Positions 1 to 9,615 are shown, counted from the first letter of the stretch. The stretch: DNA of 64,000 nt from Planktothrix sp. FACHB-1365 (GCF_014697575.1 NZ_JACJSC010000005.1:204392-268391), one strand, 5' to 3'. Translations and numbers: made by a program. The notes: generated by a model not told the origin, from the letters alone.

Positions 1-1932
1 GGGATCAAGTTTTTCCAATGCTGAAATATGAATCCAGAGGGAATTGGCTCGTTTTTGACCGACTGCACTATTTTGGCAATGGTTGGCAATAATTTTAGGA
101 TCACCAAGAGTATATAACATTAGATCAGCTAAATTACAAGATTTTTTATAACTACCGAATAAACCTTTTATATCATTTTTCATTTGTTCTGAAAGCTGAA
201 ACAGTTTAGGGCGACGACCAAACCGACTTAAGGCAATATAAACCAGTAGATCTTGACGGCGTTTATGGGCGATTATATCCCATTCATCGGGATTTGTTGC
301 TTGTAAAATCACTTGAAATGCACGTTTCAGACTGCCGAATTCTTGTTTAATGGGTTCTTCTTCTGGAAGTTCGGTATCGACGGGTAAACGACCGCGATCG
401 CTAACAAATTGAATCAAGGGTTGCAGTAAATCTTGATAATCTTCAAAGCGTTTAATGTTTAACCGGACTTTGGGAGAAGTTAACCGGGAACGAAAGCGAG
501 AGGCGCGAAATTTTTCAGCTTCTGTTTCATCCCGAAAAACAATATAAACTCCTAAATCTAAAGGAATAGCATCAACATTTAACACCTGATCAATATAAAC
601 TTTGAGTTCTTCCTGTTGATAGTATTTCTGAAAAGTATTGCGACTGGTAATCACTCCATCCCCATAAACCATGATGCCTTTTTCTTGAGTATCGACTAAT
701 ACTTGGGCTGCGATAATTAACACCTTTTGGGTTAAATCCCACGCCTGAATTAACGCTTCTCGTCGTTCCGTTTGACATTCAATGACATTAATTACATAGC
801 CTAAATTGACAATATCTGATTCAACACGAGGGGTCTGGGGAGAATAATAAGGGTCCCATCCGGTGCTGATATATCCCTGTTCTGCTAATCGTTGAATATC
901 TCCCCCATATCCACAGCCATAATCAAAAAAAGTAGTCTCTTTTTGAAAGAGTTCCGCTTCTAATGCTAAACGAACCGGACGGGATAAAGTTTTTCGAGGA
1001 AGGGCGGCACGATGACGTTCAATTTTAGGGAGAAAAGCTAAGGGATCATCGGGATTAATCGGAATTAAAGACTCTAAATGATCTCCAATTTTTATCACCT
1101 GATGATCTTGAATTTCTACCCCATGTTTATTTAAGTGTTGTTGCCATCCTTTGCGAGTTCCAATGGTGCGATAGAGACGAGTTTCTGATTGAATCAATTC
1201 TGCATCTAAAGCAGAGACGGATACTCGTCGGGGTTCTAATAATCCTAATTTTTCTTCAGTTTGAGTCAGTTGGGTGAATTTTTCATAATGGGGATAATCA
1301 GAACTCACAAAGGTTTCTTTTCGATGTAAAATTGGCGGATTATCACTATTAGAATAATCCATAAGATTGACTTGTCCGGTTTTAACATTAACTTGAAAAC
1401 TAGCCGTTAAAGCCGGATGGGGATCTTGATCAAAGTCAGGATAAAATAAATAAGAAATAACGGGTTGATTGGTATGAAATTTGATCAGAGTAAAGGGTTT
1501 GAGCAAGGGTAAATAAAAACGGCTTAATTGTTCATAAATTCGTAATAAAATATTTAATTCGCCTAAAGCTGAACGATGAATATATAAAGCATTGGGAAGT
1601 TTTTTCCCCAAGAAACTTTGCTGACAAGATTGATTAATAAAATTCGGGTTTTGCAGATTCAATAACAGTTGATCAATAATCAGACAAGTGTGTTGGTAAC
1701 TGCCAAAATAATTATAAATTTCTTGTTGAATTTCGGGAGAAAAAGTCTTAAAACAGTTCAGACGAGGGGGAACTTGTCGTTGCAGAGCTTGTAAAGCAAG
1801 AAACATCAGTAAATTATTCCCGACCCGGACATCACCATTGGGAGAGTTTTGTTGAGTTAAAACCTCAGAGGCAGTAAGACATTCCCAAGAATAACTCTGG
1901 GGAGGAAAAACGAGATGATGACTACTACTCAT
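1..1932 (-). CDS. Putative DNA phosphorothioation-associated methyltransferase, 3' end outside window
   Basis: An open frame of 644 codons starts at an ATG at 1930-1932 (MSSSHHLVFPPQSY) and runs without a stop to base 1, so the C-terminus is missing. The middle carries a class I SAM-binding motif, FFDYGCGYGGDIQRLAEQGY, followed by GWDPYYSP. This layout, a long N-terminal region followed by a mid-protein methyltransferase motif, matches my memory of the family called DNA phosphorothioation-associated putative methyltransferase, which often sits near dnd genes. No dnd gene is visible here, and the gene diverges from the PBP2 gene on its right. The methyltransferase fold is seen directly. The link to phosphorothioation is recall of the family, and the substrate is unknown. 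Confidence 0.65.
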   Translation of the reverse strand, partial: MSSSHHLVFPPQSYSWECLTASEVLTQQNSPNGDVRVGNNLLMFLALQALQRQVPPRLNCFKTFSPEIQQEIYNYFGSYQHTCLIIDQLLLNLQNPNFINQSCQQSFLGKKLPNALYIHRSALGELNILLRIYEQLSRFYLPLLKPFTLIKFHTNQPVISYLFYPDFDQDPHPALTASFQVNVKTGQVNLMDYSNSDNPPILHRKETFVSSDYPHYEKFTQLTQTEEKLGLLEPRRVSVSALDAELIQSETRLYRTIGTRKGWQQHLNKHGVEIQDHQVIKIGDHLESLIPINPDDPLAFLPKIERHRAALPRKTLSRPVRLALEAELFQKETTFFDYGCGYGGDIQRLAEQGYISTGWDPYYSPQTPRVESDIVNLGYVINVIECQTERREALIQAWDLTQKVLIIAAQVLVDTQEKGIMVYGDGVITSRNTFQKYYQQEELKVYIDQVLNVDAIPLDLGVYIVFRDETEAEKFRASRFRSRLTSPKVRLNIKRFEDYQDLLQPLIQFVSDRGRLPVDTELPEEEPIKQEFGSLKRAFQVILQATNPDEWDIIAHKRRQDLLVYIALSRFGRRPKLFQLSEQMKNDIKGLFGSYKKSCNLADLMLYTLGDPKIIANHCQNSAVGQKRANSLWIHISALEKLDP

Positions 1933-2036
1933 TCGTCTGACCCCGATTAAAACGTAGCGGTTTATTCTGATTTTAAAGCAAGAAACAGGAATGAAGAATT
2001 AAGAATGATGAAGCTTACCCTGAGAAATCTTAAACT

Positions 2037-3851
2037 ATGGCTAACGAATCCTTATTTCCGGGTCAATCCCATTATGTCACAATTCCTGAACAACAACACC
2101 CAACGCTCCGACGTCGCCGGATGCACAAAAGCGTTGCTTTCTTATTATTAATCGGATGTTTTTTTAGCGGTTTAGGAATTCAACTCGCCCGGTTACAATT
2201 AATTCAAGGAGAATATCATCGAGTTCGAGCCGAAAATAATCGCTTACGTTTGATTCCTGTTCCTGCAAAACGAGGTCAAATTTTAGATCGAAACGGGTTT
2301 TTATTGGCGGGAAGTCAACTGTCTCGCTCGGTTTATTTATGGCCCCAAGAACAATCTCCTCAACAATGGAAAATTACCGCCCAACAACTGCAATCTATTT
2401 TAAAAGTTCCCGCTTCTGAAATTCTGGAAAAATTAGAAAAAACCGGTTATCGTTCTCGAATTCCGGTGCGCGTTAGTCCGAATTTATCTCCCGGAATGTT
2501 TATTGGTTTAGCCGAGAAAGTGGAAAATTTACGCGGTGTGGAAGTGCGGGGAGAATCCCGAAGAAGTTATCCTAATGGCAATTTATTGGCTCATATTTTA
2601 GGTTATATTGGGGAAGCGACATCGGAAGAATTAAAAGCAAATCCTGATTATCCAATGGGAATGATGGTGGGAAAAATGGGGATTGAAAAATTAGCCAATT
2701 CTAAAATCCAGGGAGTTTGGGGAAATCGATTAATTGAAGTGGATGCGAAAGGACAGGAAATTCAAGAGTTAGGATTGCAATCTCCAAAACAAGGAGAATC
2801 TATGGGTTTAACGGTAGATTTAGCTTTACAAAAAACCGCCGAAAAAGCCTTAGCTAATCGTCGAGGGGCGGTTGTGGTTTTAGATGTTAAAACTGGAGGA
2901 ATTTTAGCGTTAACCAGTGGGCCGACTTTTGATCCCAATCTCTTTACGGATCAAGTAACGTCGCAGGAATGGAAACAACTTCAAGGCGCTGAACAACCTT
3001 TATTAAATCGAGCTTTACAGGGATATCCCCCCGGTAGTACCTTTAAAATTGTGACGACAACGGCCGGAATTGAATCCAGAAAATTTTCACTCACTTCTAA
3101 ATTAGCAACTGCTTCAGCAATTAAAATTGGTGGGATTGCTTTTCATGAACATGGAAATGGTTATGGTGTGATTGGATTTAAGGATGCTTTAGCTTTTAGT
3201 AGTAATACCTTTTTCTATCAAGTGGGGATGAAAACAGGGCCAGAAAATATCGCAAAATGGGGCAAAGAATTGGGAATTGCGGGAACGATTAATTTAGATT
3301 TATTGGGGTTAGATGGAGCAAATCACGGACAAATTCCTACCCCAAAAGAGAAGGAAAAGTTATATGGAGAACCTTGGTATGTAGGAGATACGGTAACCAT
3401 GGCAATTGGTCAAGGTTTAGTCTTAGTTACCCCCTTAGAATTGGCGGTGATGATTTCTACTGTTGCTAATAATGGTTGGCGAGTTCAACCCCATTTATTA
3501 ATGTCTCAAACGAATACATCTGAAACTAAACCGATGAAAACAAAAATTTCTGCATCCACACTGAATCTCATTCGCGCTGGATTAATTGATGTGGTGAAAA
3601 AAGGAACGGGACGAGGATTAAATGATGGCACAATTCCTTTAACGGGGGGAAAAACGGGAACAGTTGAAATCCCTGGACAGCCGGATAATGCAATGTATGT
3701 TGGGTTTGGGCCTGCTAATAAACCGGAAATTGCGATCGCTGTGGTGGTGGAAGCGGGAGGATATGGAGCAGTTTCTGCGGCTCCGATTGCCCATGACATT
3801 TTTAAAACCTATTTTAGCAATCGAAACGTTCCAACTCAATCTAAACCTTAA
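2037..3851 (+). CDS. mrdA: Penicillin-binding protein 2 (peptidoglycan D,D-transpeptidase)
   Basis: This class B penicillin-binding protein cross-links peptidoglycan during cell elongation and is anchored in the inner membrane. The 604-residue product has one N-terminal membrane segment (about residues 32-55), a dimerisation domain (about 60-240) and a C-terminal transpeptidase domain. All three catalytic motifs are present: SxxK as STFK with Ser334, SxN as S388-S-N390, and KTG at 539-541 (GGKTGTVE). Length is normal for the family. The start ATG gives a basic RRRR stretch before the membrane segment, as expected for inside-in topology. The gene stands alone, divergent from the methyltransferase gene on its left. 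Confidence 0.95.
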   Translation: MANESLFPGQSHYVTIPEQQHPTLRRRRMHKSVAFLLLIGCFFSGLGIQLARLQLIQGEYHRVRAENNRLRLIPVPAKRGQILDRNGFLLAGSQLSRSVYLWPQEQSPQQWKITAQQLQSILKVPASEILEKLEKTGYRSRIPVRVSPNLSPGMFIGLAEKVENLRGVEVRGESRRSYPNGNLLAHILGYIGEATSEELKANPDYPMGMMVGKMGIEKLANSKIQGVWGNRLIEVDAKGQEIQELGLQSPKQGESMGLTVDLALQKTAEKALANRRGAVVVLDVKTGGILALTSGPTFDPNLFTDQVTSQEWKQLQGAEQPLLNRALQGYPPGSTFKIVTTTAGIESRKFSLTSKLATASAIKIGGIAFHEHGNGYGVIGFKDALAFSSNTFFYQVGMKTGPENIAKWGKELGIAGTINLDLLGLDGANHGQIPTPKEKEKLYGEPWYVGDTVTMAIGQGLVLVTPLELAVMISTVANNGWRVQPHLLMSQTNTSETKPMKTKISASTLNLIRAGLIDVVKKGTGRGLNDGTIPLTGGKTGTVEIPGQPDNAMYVGFGPANKPEIAIAVVVEAGGYGAVSAAPIAHDIFKTYFSNRNVPTQSKP

Positions 3852-3856
3852 AACCG

Positions 3857-4147
3857 TTAAACAATCAACAAATTAGAAACAGAACTGTTATTAAAAATTA
3901 GTTCCCGTGATTCCTGACGAACTAATCCTTCAATCACAGCTTCTTGTAGTTTGAAAAAGGCATGAAAATCCTCCATACTGTATTTGGTTGTTTGCAAAAG
4001 GTTCCGCAAACGTTCTTCAGCATCGATTGTTAGGTAGCCTGTCTCTAAACAAGTCTCAACGATCAAGTTAATTTTATTCATTTTTGTTGACATCTCGTTA
4101 CGAAATGGTGAGTTTATTGCTGTAGAAATTACGTTTTTATTCTCCAT
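3857..4147 (-). CDS. Small conserved cyanobacterial protein of unknown function
   Basis: A 96-residue protein, convergent with the PBP2 gene and only 5 bp from its stop. The core (LTIDAEERLRNLLQT followed by FFKLQEAVIEGLVRQESRE) resembles small acidic proteins common in filamentous cyanobacteria, for which I know no function. No signal peptide, membrane segment or cysteine cluster is seen. The N-terminal 20 residues look low in complexity, so a later start at the Met in NEMSTKMNK is possible. Confidence 0.6.
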   Translation of the reverse strand: MENKNVISTAINSPFRNEMSTKMNKINLIVETCLETGYLTIDAEERLRNLLQTTKYSMEDFHAFFKLQEAVIEGLVRQESRELIFNNSSVSNLLIV

Positions 4148-4537
4148 ACTTACACAGAGATATTACATCTTTCTAAAGAAAGATTATTATAAAGATTATT
4201 ATGATCAAATCTTGATATTTGAGATAATCAGATGCAAAACCTATTTTGGACGATTCTGAAATCAAAAAGTTCCCCTGATTTCATCCCAGATCGAAATCTT
4301 CACGTTAAAATCATGATTGGTAAACCTTCTACTGGATTTCGCCCCACTCAATCTTCTGGGTGATCAATAATTTGTACTGTATCTAACTTTAACTGTAGAG
4401 TTTGTTTGCAGACAATTTACAAAAGCGGGAAGCTACAAACGTCAGGGAGAAACCGTTGTGAGATCTTGAGTGTCTCGCCGAGCGTTAAAAAATGTACTAT
4501 TGTATTAGTGATACATTGGGTTAATTTCGTTCTCTTT
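4148..4537. other. Intergenic region with a possible decayed reading frame
   Basis: No intact gene is seen. On the minus strand, roughly 4400 down to 4230, a frame reads LKLDTVQIIDHPED, stop, VGRNPVEGLPIMILT, stop, RFRSGMKSGELFDF. It looks protein-like but carries two in-frame stops, so it may be a gene remnant. The rest is AT-rich with short inverted repeats near 4170-4200. An in-frame upstream TTG at 4406 would lengthen the next gene, but it precedes a Tat-like signal and is unlikely to be the start. Confidence 0.3.
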
Positions 4538-5470
4538 ATGTCATTGAATCGCCGTCAATTTTTAGGGTTAAGTGGTCTGAGTGCGTGTAGTGTGATTGCA
4601 TGGGAGATTAAAAAGCGGTTTTTGACGACTTCTGAAACTTCACATCAAGAAATTCCGTTAACACATCATGCGATCGCAGCAGTTCCTAGTAGTCATCAAC
4701 CGTTATTTCGTTTTATCGCGATTGGAGATGCAGGCACAGGAGAGATAGGGCAATATGATGTCGCTAATGCCATGTTTCGCTATTATCAAAACAATCCTTT
4801 TCAAGTGGTAACTTTACTAGGAGATAATATTTATACAAATGGTGAAATTGAGAAAATCAACGCCGTTTTTGAGAAACCCTATCAACCCTTACTCAAAGAA
4901 AATGTTAAATTTTATGCCTGTTTAGGAAATCACGATCTTAGAACAGAAAATGGAGATCGTCAAGTAACTTATCCTTTATTTAACATGAAGGGTCGTTACT
5001 ATAGTTTTCAATATGATCCGGTGGAATTTTTTGTTTTAGATGCCAATCATAATGCGGACTGGGAAAACCAAATGCCTTGGTTAGAAAACCAACTGCAAAA
5101 AAGTCAATCTCCTTGGAAAATTGTTTATAGTCATTTTCCCATTTATTCTTCTGGAGTATATGGTGTTAATGAAGAATTAATTAATCGCTTAACGCCATTA
5201 TTTAAACAATATAAGGTTCAACTTTATATGAATGGTCATGAACATGATTATGAACGCACGAAACCGATTGAGGGTACCACTTATTTAACAACGGGTATCG
5301 GAGGCGCTCCCATTCGGCCAGTCGGACGTTCAGAGTGGACAGCAACCGCCGCCTCAACGTTAGGATTTACGGCGATTGAAATTTATGCTGATCATCTCAT
5401 GATTCGCGGGATTGATCCTGAAGATCAAGTGTTTGATGAAGGGATAATTAAATTGCATGGATCGCTTTAA
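4538..5470 (+). CDS. Metallophosphoesterase (purple acid phosphatase-like), probably exported
   Basis: A calcineurin-like metallophosphoesterase of 310 residues. The metal-binding motifs appear in order: GDAGTG, GDNIYTNG, GNHDLR, a histidine in YSHFP, and NGHEHDYER. The chosen ATG (4538) starts MSLNRRQFLGLSG, a twin-arginine-like signal followed by a hydrophobic stretch. This suggests export to the periplasm, possibly as a folded metalloenzyme. A longer frame from a TTG at 4406 would bury the signal and is less likely. Substrate cannot be read from sequence. Phosphate monoesters are the usual substrates of this group. Confidence 0.85.
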   Translation: MSLNRRQFLGLSGLSACSVIAWEIKKRFLTTSETSHQEIPLTHHAIAAVPSSHQPLFRFIAIGDAGTGEIGQYDVANAMFRYYQNNPFQVVTLLGDNIYTNGEIEKINAVFEKPYQPLLKENVKFYACLGNHDLRTENGDRQVTYPLFNMKGRYYSFQYDPVEFFVLDANHNADWENQMPWLENQLQKSQSPWKIVYSHFPIYSSGVYGVNEELINRLTPLFKQYKVQLYMNGHEHDYERTKPIEGTTYLTTGIGGAPIRPVGRSEWTATAASTLGFTAIEIYADHLMIRGIDPEDQVFDEGIIKLHGSL

Positions 5471-5497
5471 GAATTAACACACAACTGGGAGCCTGAG

Positions 5498-7972
5498 TCA
5501 TTTAGCTATTTCTCGATGAGTGCCAAGCAAAGCTAAAATTTGATCAAACTGGAAGTTATCAACTAAATAAGCAAGAGTTTCAGCTAAAGCGGCATTTTCC
5601 GATGGAATCTGTTTGAGTAAAATTAAAATCCCTGTGTCTGTACATTGAGATGCACACTCATACAGTTTTTTTAACCATTCTAAAGGCATTTGATCTAAAT
5701 GTACCTTCAGGTCTTCCCGTTGCAAAATTTGCGTCTGTTTTGAGTTAATTTTTTCCAGATTTCTAACATCTTGATAAGTATATTGAACCCCTAAATGTTG
5801 CTGAATTGTTTCTAAAAGTTGTTCCCTGTGGAAAGGTTTGCGAATAAAATTATCACAACCTGCGGCTAAAACCATCGCTCTATCTTCTTCAAAAGCACTA
5901 GCAGTTAAAGCAATAATAATTGTCTTTTGGTTGGATGAATTTCCCTTAATAGTTCGGGTCGCTTCTAATCCATTCATAACGGGCATCCGCATATCCATTA
6001 AAATTAAATGGGGGTTCCAATCGTGGTACAATTCAATTGCTTGTAAACCGTTTTCTGCTTCTTTAACTTCAAAACCAACAGTGTTGAGAATTTCTGATAA
6101 CAGTAGCCGACTTTCTAGCACATCATCAACAACCAAAATTTTATAGTGAGGTTGTTGGGGTGCTAAAGCCAAAATTGGGTGTTGTAAACCGAAGGATTGA
6201 ACGTCTGTAGATTCGACGGCTTGTACTAAAATATCAAAGGTAAAAATTGTCCCCTGACCTCTAATACTTTGAACAGTAATATCTCCCCCCATTAATTGAA
6301 TAAATTTACGGCTAATCGCTAGACCTAATCCGGTTCCTTCTTGATGTTTCCGTCCGCTTTCTGTTTGGGCAAAGGCTTTAAATAAATGATTAATTTCTTC
6401 GGGAGCAATCCCAGAACCAGTATCTTCTATTTCAAATAAAATCAAAAACTGATCAGCTTCTTTTTGGGTTTTTAATTTCACACGCAATGTTACGCAACCT
6501 GTTTTTGTAAATTTAATAGCATTACCTAAAAGATTAATTAAAACTTGGCGTAACTTCCCCTCATCAGTCTGGACAAATTGAGGAAGATTAGGCGGAATTT
6601 CAAAACAAAGTTTTAATCCTTTTTTAGCCGCTTGAATTTGGAGAATATCTTGCAAGCTATACAATAGAGAAATCAAATCAAAAGGGGTAGGATTTAATAC
6701 AATTCTACCCGCTTCGATTTTAGACATTTCTAAAATATCATTGATGAGTTGTAATAAATGATTACCGGAATGATTAATAATTTTTAAATGGCGTTGATGG
6801 TCAGCTTTTAGGGAAAAATCGTTATTCATCAGTTGAGCAAAACCTAAAATCGCATTCAAAGGCGTTCGTAATTCATGACTCATGTTGGCAAGAAATTCGC
6901 TTTTAGCTCGGTTAGCAACATCGGCGGCAATTACAGCTTTTTGCAACGCTTCCTCGGCTTTTTTCCGTTCGCTAATTTCGGCTTTGGCTTGTTCAAATAA
7001 AGTCGATTGTTGAACGGCGATCCCTAACTGAATACTAATTTGTCGAATGGATTCAATTTCTGAACTATGCCACTGTCTAGGTGCTTGACAGTGATGAGCA
7101 ATTAGTAATCCCCAAAGAGTTGAGTCTTTTAATATGGGGACAAGTAGTTTGGCTTTAACTTTCAACAATTGTAAAAAATTAGCTAAATTGGGCTCTAGTT
7201 TGGCTTGACTAATATCTTCAATTAAAAAAAATTTTTTTTGATGATTGATCTGTTGAAATTCACCGATAAAAAGTTCTTTGGGAAAGGTTTGACCGAGAAT
7301 TGTTGGCCATCCGGCTTTCACTGATTCTGTAATAGCACTGCGAGTTCCATCCGGTAAAATTTGGTAGATTAAAACACGATCAACGGATAGAAACCGACGA
7401 ACTTCTTCAACGGCTGTTCTCAAAATTTCTTCTAAATTTAAGGAAGAGCGAATGCGTTCTTGAATCGCATTAACCAGTTGCTCTCGTTTGATTTGTTGTT
7501 GCAATTCCAGTTCAATCCGTTGACGTTCCCGAATTTCCGCTTCCAAAAGAAAATTTTTCTGAGTTAAAGCTTGAGAAAGGTTCCAAATTTTTAGCTGATT
7601 TTCAATTCGGGCTGCGATTTCTTCTAATTCAAAGGGTTTTGTAATGTAGTCAACACCCCCCACCGAAAAGGCTTGAATTTTATCAAAAACTTGCTCTTTA
7701 GCACTAATAAAAATAACGGGAATATGACGGGTTTGTTCATGGGATTTTAACAGGGAACACACTTCATACCCATCAGGTTTAGGCATCATAATATCTAGTA
7801 AGATGAGATCGGGAGGATCTTGTAAGGCGGATTTTATCGCAAAGTTTCCATCCCTTGAAAGCCGAACATTATAACCCCGACTACTTAAAAATGTATCTAA
7901 TAAACGTAAATTATCAGGGTGATCATCTACAACTAAAATATTAGCCGTTTTCTGCTCATTAAAACTATTCAT
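5498..7972 (-). CDS. Hybrid sensor histidine kinase with REC-GAF-HisKA-HATPase-REC layout
   Basis: Cytosolic hybrid kinase of 824 residues. From the N-terminus it has a receiver domain (phospho-Asp in LILLDIMMPKPDG), a coiled coil, a GAF domain, a HisKA domain (FLANMSHELRTPLNA), an ATPase domain (N box INLLGNAIKF; DTGSGI; GTGLGLAIS), a second receiver (LILMDMRMPVMNG) and a short helical tail. No membrane segment is seen. The start is placed at ATG 7970-7972 because it overlaps the TGA of the upstream response regulator as ATGA, which implies translational coupling. An in-frame start 45 bp earlier is possible. The tail LLGTHREIAK resembles tails of other cyanobacterial hybrid kinases. The signal sensed is unknown. 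Confidence 0.9.
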   Translation of the reverse strand: MNSFNEQKTANILVVDDHPDNLRLLDTFLSSRGYNVRLSRDGNFAIKSALQDPPDLILLDIMMPKPDGYEVCSLLKSHEQTRHIPVIFISAKEQVFDKIQAFSVGGVDYITKPFELEEIAARIENQLKIWNLSQALTQKNFLLEAEIRERQRIELELQQQIKREQLVNAIQERIRSSLNLEEILRTAVEEVRRFLSVDRVLIYQILPDGTRSAITESVKAGWPTILGQTFPKELFIGEFQQINHQKKFFLIEDISQAKLEPNLANFLQLLKVKAKLLVPILKDSTLWGLLIAHHCQAPRQWHSSEIESIRQISIQLGIAVQQSTLFEQAKAEISERKKAEEALQKAVIAADVANRAKSEFLANMSHELRTPLNAILGFAQLMNNDFSLKADHQRHLKIINHSGNHLLQLINDILEMSKIEAGRIVLNPTPFDLISLLYSLQDILQIQAAKKGLKLCFEIPPNLPQFVQTDEGKLRQVLINLLGNAIKFTKTGCVTLRVKLKTQKEADQFLILFEIEDTGSGIAPEEINHLFKAFAQTESGRKHQEGTGLGLAISRKFIQLMGGDITVQSIRGQGTIFTFDILVQAVESTDVQSFGLQHPILALAPQQPHYKILVVDDVLESRLLLSEILNTVGFEVKEAENGLQAIELYHDWNPHLILMDMRMPVMNGLEATRTIKGNSSNQKTIIIALTASAFEEDRAMVLAAGCDNFIRKPFHREQLLETIQQHLGVQYTYQDVRNLEKINSKQTQILQREDLKVHLDQMPLEWLKKLYECASQCTDTGILILLKQIPSENAALAETLAYLVDNFQFDQILALLGTHREIAK

Positions 7973-8682
7973 TGTTGCATTTGTTTTTGTAACTTCGCGG
8001 CTTGAATTAAATCCCATATAGCAGAATGATTAAAATCATTGACAAACATTTGTAACGTTTCAGCTAAAACCTGATCGTAACTTCTAATTTCTACTAACGC
8101 ACGCTCAATTAAATTTGAGTTCAGACGGATGACGGCTTCCTCTAGCTGATCAATTAAGTCTGAAGACAAAGCAGCTAAACTTCCTAATGTAGATGCGGAC
8201 GAAATTTCTGGATTAGAATTTACAGAGTTGGATGTTTCGTCCAATCTGGGATTGTTATCACTATAACTCATTTCAACCCCAATTTGCTTGCTGATTGCTT
8301 CAAAAATAGCGGTTTCGGTAAAAGGTTTGCGGATAAAATCATCATACCCTATTTCTCCAACCGTTTCATCTCCTTGCTCGAAGGGACTGGCACTGATCGC
8401 AATAATTTTAACAGGTTTAAATCCTTGTAAGTTTGCTTGTTTGCTTTCTTGTTCTCGGATTTTTTGTGTGATTTTATCTCCATTGGGTGTGGGGATTTGA
8501 ACATCAATGAAAATAAGATCGGGTTGCCAATTTTTCCATGCTTGAATGGCTACTAAATCTTGACTGACCTCTCGAATTTCTAAACTTAATGGTTGTAATA
8601 GTTCAATAAGCAAAAGTCGGGTATCAAGATGATTATCAATAATTAAAATTCGAGGAGGAGGGAAATTTTGTTCTGTAGCCAT
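7969..8682 (-). CDS. Response regulator, single receiver domain with helical C-terminus
   Basis: A 237-residue protein beginning MATEQNFPPPRILIIDNH. The receiver domain spans about residues 12-140, with phospho-acceptor Asp in LIFIDVQIPTPNGD, the Ser of AISASPFEQ and the Lys of FIRKPF. The C-terminal 80 residues (LIDQLEEAVIRLNSNLIERA) are helical and resemble the tail of the downstream hybrid kinase. The two genes overlap by ATGA, so they are co-translated partners in a phosphorelay. The reading frame is open further upstream, but those codons lie next to a kinase remnant and lack a family-like start. Confidence 0.85.
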   Translation of the reverse strand: MATEQNFPPPRILIIDNHLDTRLLLIELLQPLSLEIREVSQDLVAIQAWKNWQPDLIFIDVQIPTPNGDKITQKIREQESKQANLQGFKPVKIIAISASPFEQGDETVGEIGYDDFIRKPFTETAIFEAISKQIGVEMSYSDNNPRLDETSNSVNSNPEISSASTLGSLAALSSDLIDQLEEAVIRLNSNLIERALVEIRSYDQVLAETLQMFVNDFNHSAIWDLIQAAKLQKQMQQ

Positions 8683-8707
8683 AGCTTTATTCTTCGGTTC
8701 AATTCTT

Positions 8708-8833
8708 TCAAAACGTACTTTTTGCTTCGGCGGCGGCTTCTGCTTTTTGTTTAGCAATTGCTAATTCGGCGGTACGTTCCTCAACTTTAGTTTCCAGAGT
8801 CCGATGAGATTCTGCTAAACAGGAATGGGATAA
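8708..8833 (-). pseudogene. Remnant of a histidine kinase linker region
   Basis: This short minus-strand frame reads LAESHRTLETKVEERT, continues AELAIAKQKAEAAAEAKSTF and then stops. This is the usual coiled-coil linker before a HisKA domain, and it ends just where the canonical LANMSHELRTPLN would begin. It is bounded upstream by an in-frame stop, so neither a sensor nor a kinase core remains. It lies directly upstream of the response regulator gene and probably records a deletion in an ancestral kinase operon. Confidence 0.7.
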
Positions 8834-8942
8834 TTAATTGAGGATGAATGGGGAATTAACTAGGTATTAGGGGTTTTAAACCGAATTTCTTGATAATTAG
8901 TTTTGGTACGCAGAATAATCTGTCATCAGAGGGTGGTGCCAA

Positions 8943-9014
8943 AGCTGGTGACAAGATTTGAACTTGCGACCGGCTGATTACAAATCAGCTGCTCTACCAC
9001 TGAGCTACACCAGC
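8943..9014 (-). tRNA. tRNA-Thr (anticodon UGU)
   Basis: Read on the minus strand, the acceptor arms GCTGGTG and CACCAGC pair fully. The D-arm is AGCTCAGTGGTAGAGC, the anticodon stem-loop CTGATTTGTAATCAG gives anticodon TGT, and the T-arm contains GTTCAAATC. The discriminator base is T and CCA is not encoded. The length is 72 nt. Confidence 0.95.
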
Positions 9015-9075
9015 AACATCTTTTACTATAGCAAAAGTTGTTAATTTTGATCAACTCCTTTTGCAATTTTTTAAA

Positions 9076-9456
9076 TTATAAGGTTTCGAGATAACTCAAC
9101 AGGTCAGCCATTTCCTTAATATTGGGTTGAAACTTAGGCATGGGAGGGGTATTGCCCCCAATAACTTGCTGAATAATCCCGACTTCTGACTTGCGTTGGG
9201 AAACATCATGCAGACTTGGCCCTACTTGACTACTCCCTTGCCAAGCATGACACCCAGCACAGTTATAGAGAAAAATCTCCTGTCCCCTTACCGGGTCGCC
9301 TTTGAGGGAGAGAACACTTTCCACATAGGGATCAAAAACCTGTAGCTTAGGAAGGACAAAAATCCAACCTAGGATAAAAACCATCAACACTAGGCTGACG
9401 ACGGTGGCCCGTTTAATCAGGACTTCAATTTGTGTAATCGCAAGCTGGTTATCCAA
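9076..9456 (-). CDS. cytM: Cytochrome c, membrane-anchored (cytochrome cM type)
   Basis: A 126-residue c-type cytochrome with one N-terminal membrane anchor (VVSLVLMVFILGWIFVLP) and a haem motif CAGCHAW. The distal Met ligand is in TPPMPKFQP, and the C-terminus is MADLLSYLETL. This ending and the LKGDPVRG run before the haem site match cytochrome cM as I recall it from Synechocystis. It is thought to be linked to thylakoid or plasma membrane electron flow, with a debated role. The gene is divergent from petG, which encodes a cytochrome b6f subunit. The family assignment is from memory of the motif pattern. Confidence 0.8.
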   Translation of the reverse strand: MDNQLAITQIEVLIKRATVVSLVLMVFILGWIFVLPKLQVFDPYVESVLSLKGDPVRGQEIFLYNCAGCHAWQGSSQVGPSLHDVSQRKSEVGIIQQVIGGNTPPMPKFQPNIKEMADLLSYLETL

Positions 9457-9615
9457 GGTGTTTCTAATAATTTGAGAATTATCTACAAAAATCTTTACAC
9501 TGTAACTAGCTTATAGCGTTGATGGGTGAAGAGCAAGAGCGCCCAACAGTTAACCGTTAACCGTTAACGGTATCATAGAGGGTTGATTGCTCAAGTTAAC
9601 ACCGAAGGAGATCCA

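Noticed and set aside
4406..4537. TTG start for the metallophosphoesterase
   Set aside because: It would place 44 non-conserved residues before a Tat-like signal.
8683..8757. Upstream extension of the response regulator from 8757
   Set aside because: The residues KKQKPPPKQKVRFERIEP overlap the kinase stub in another frame, and the Met of MATEQNFPPP is a better start.
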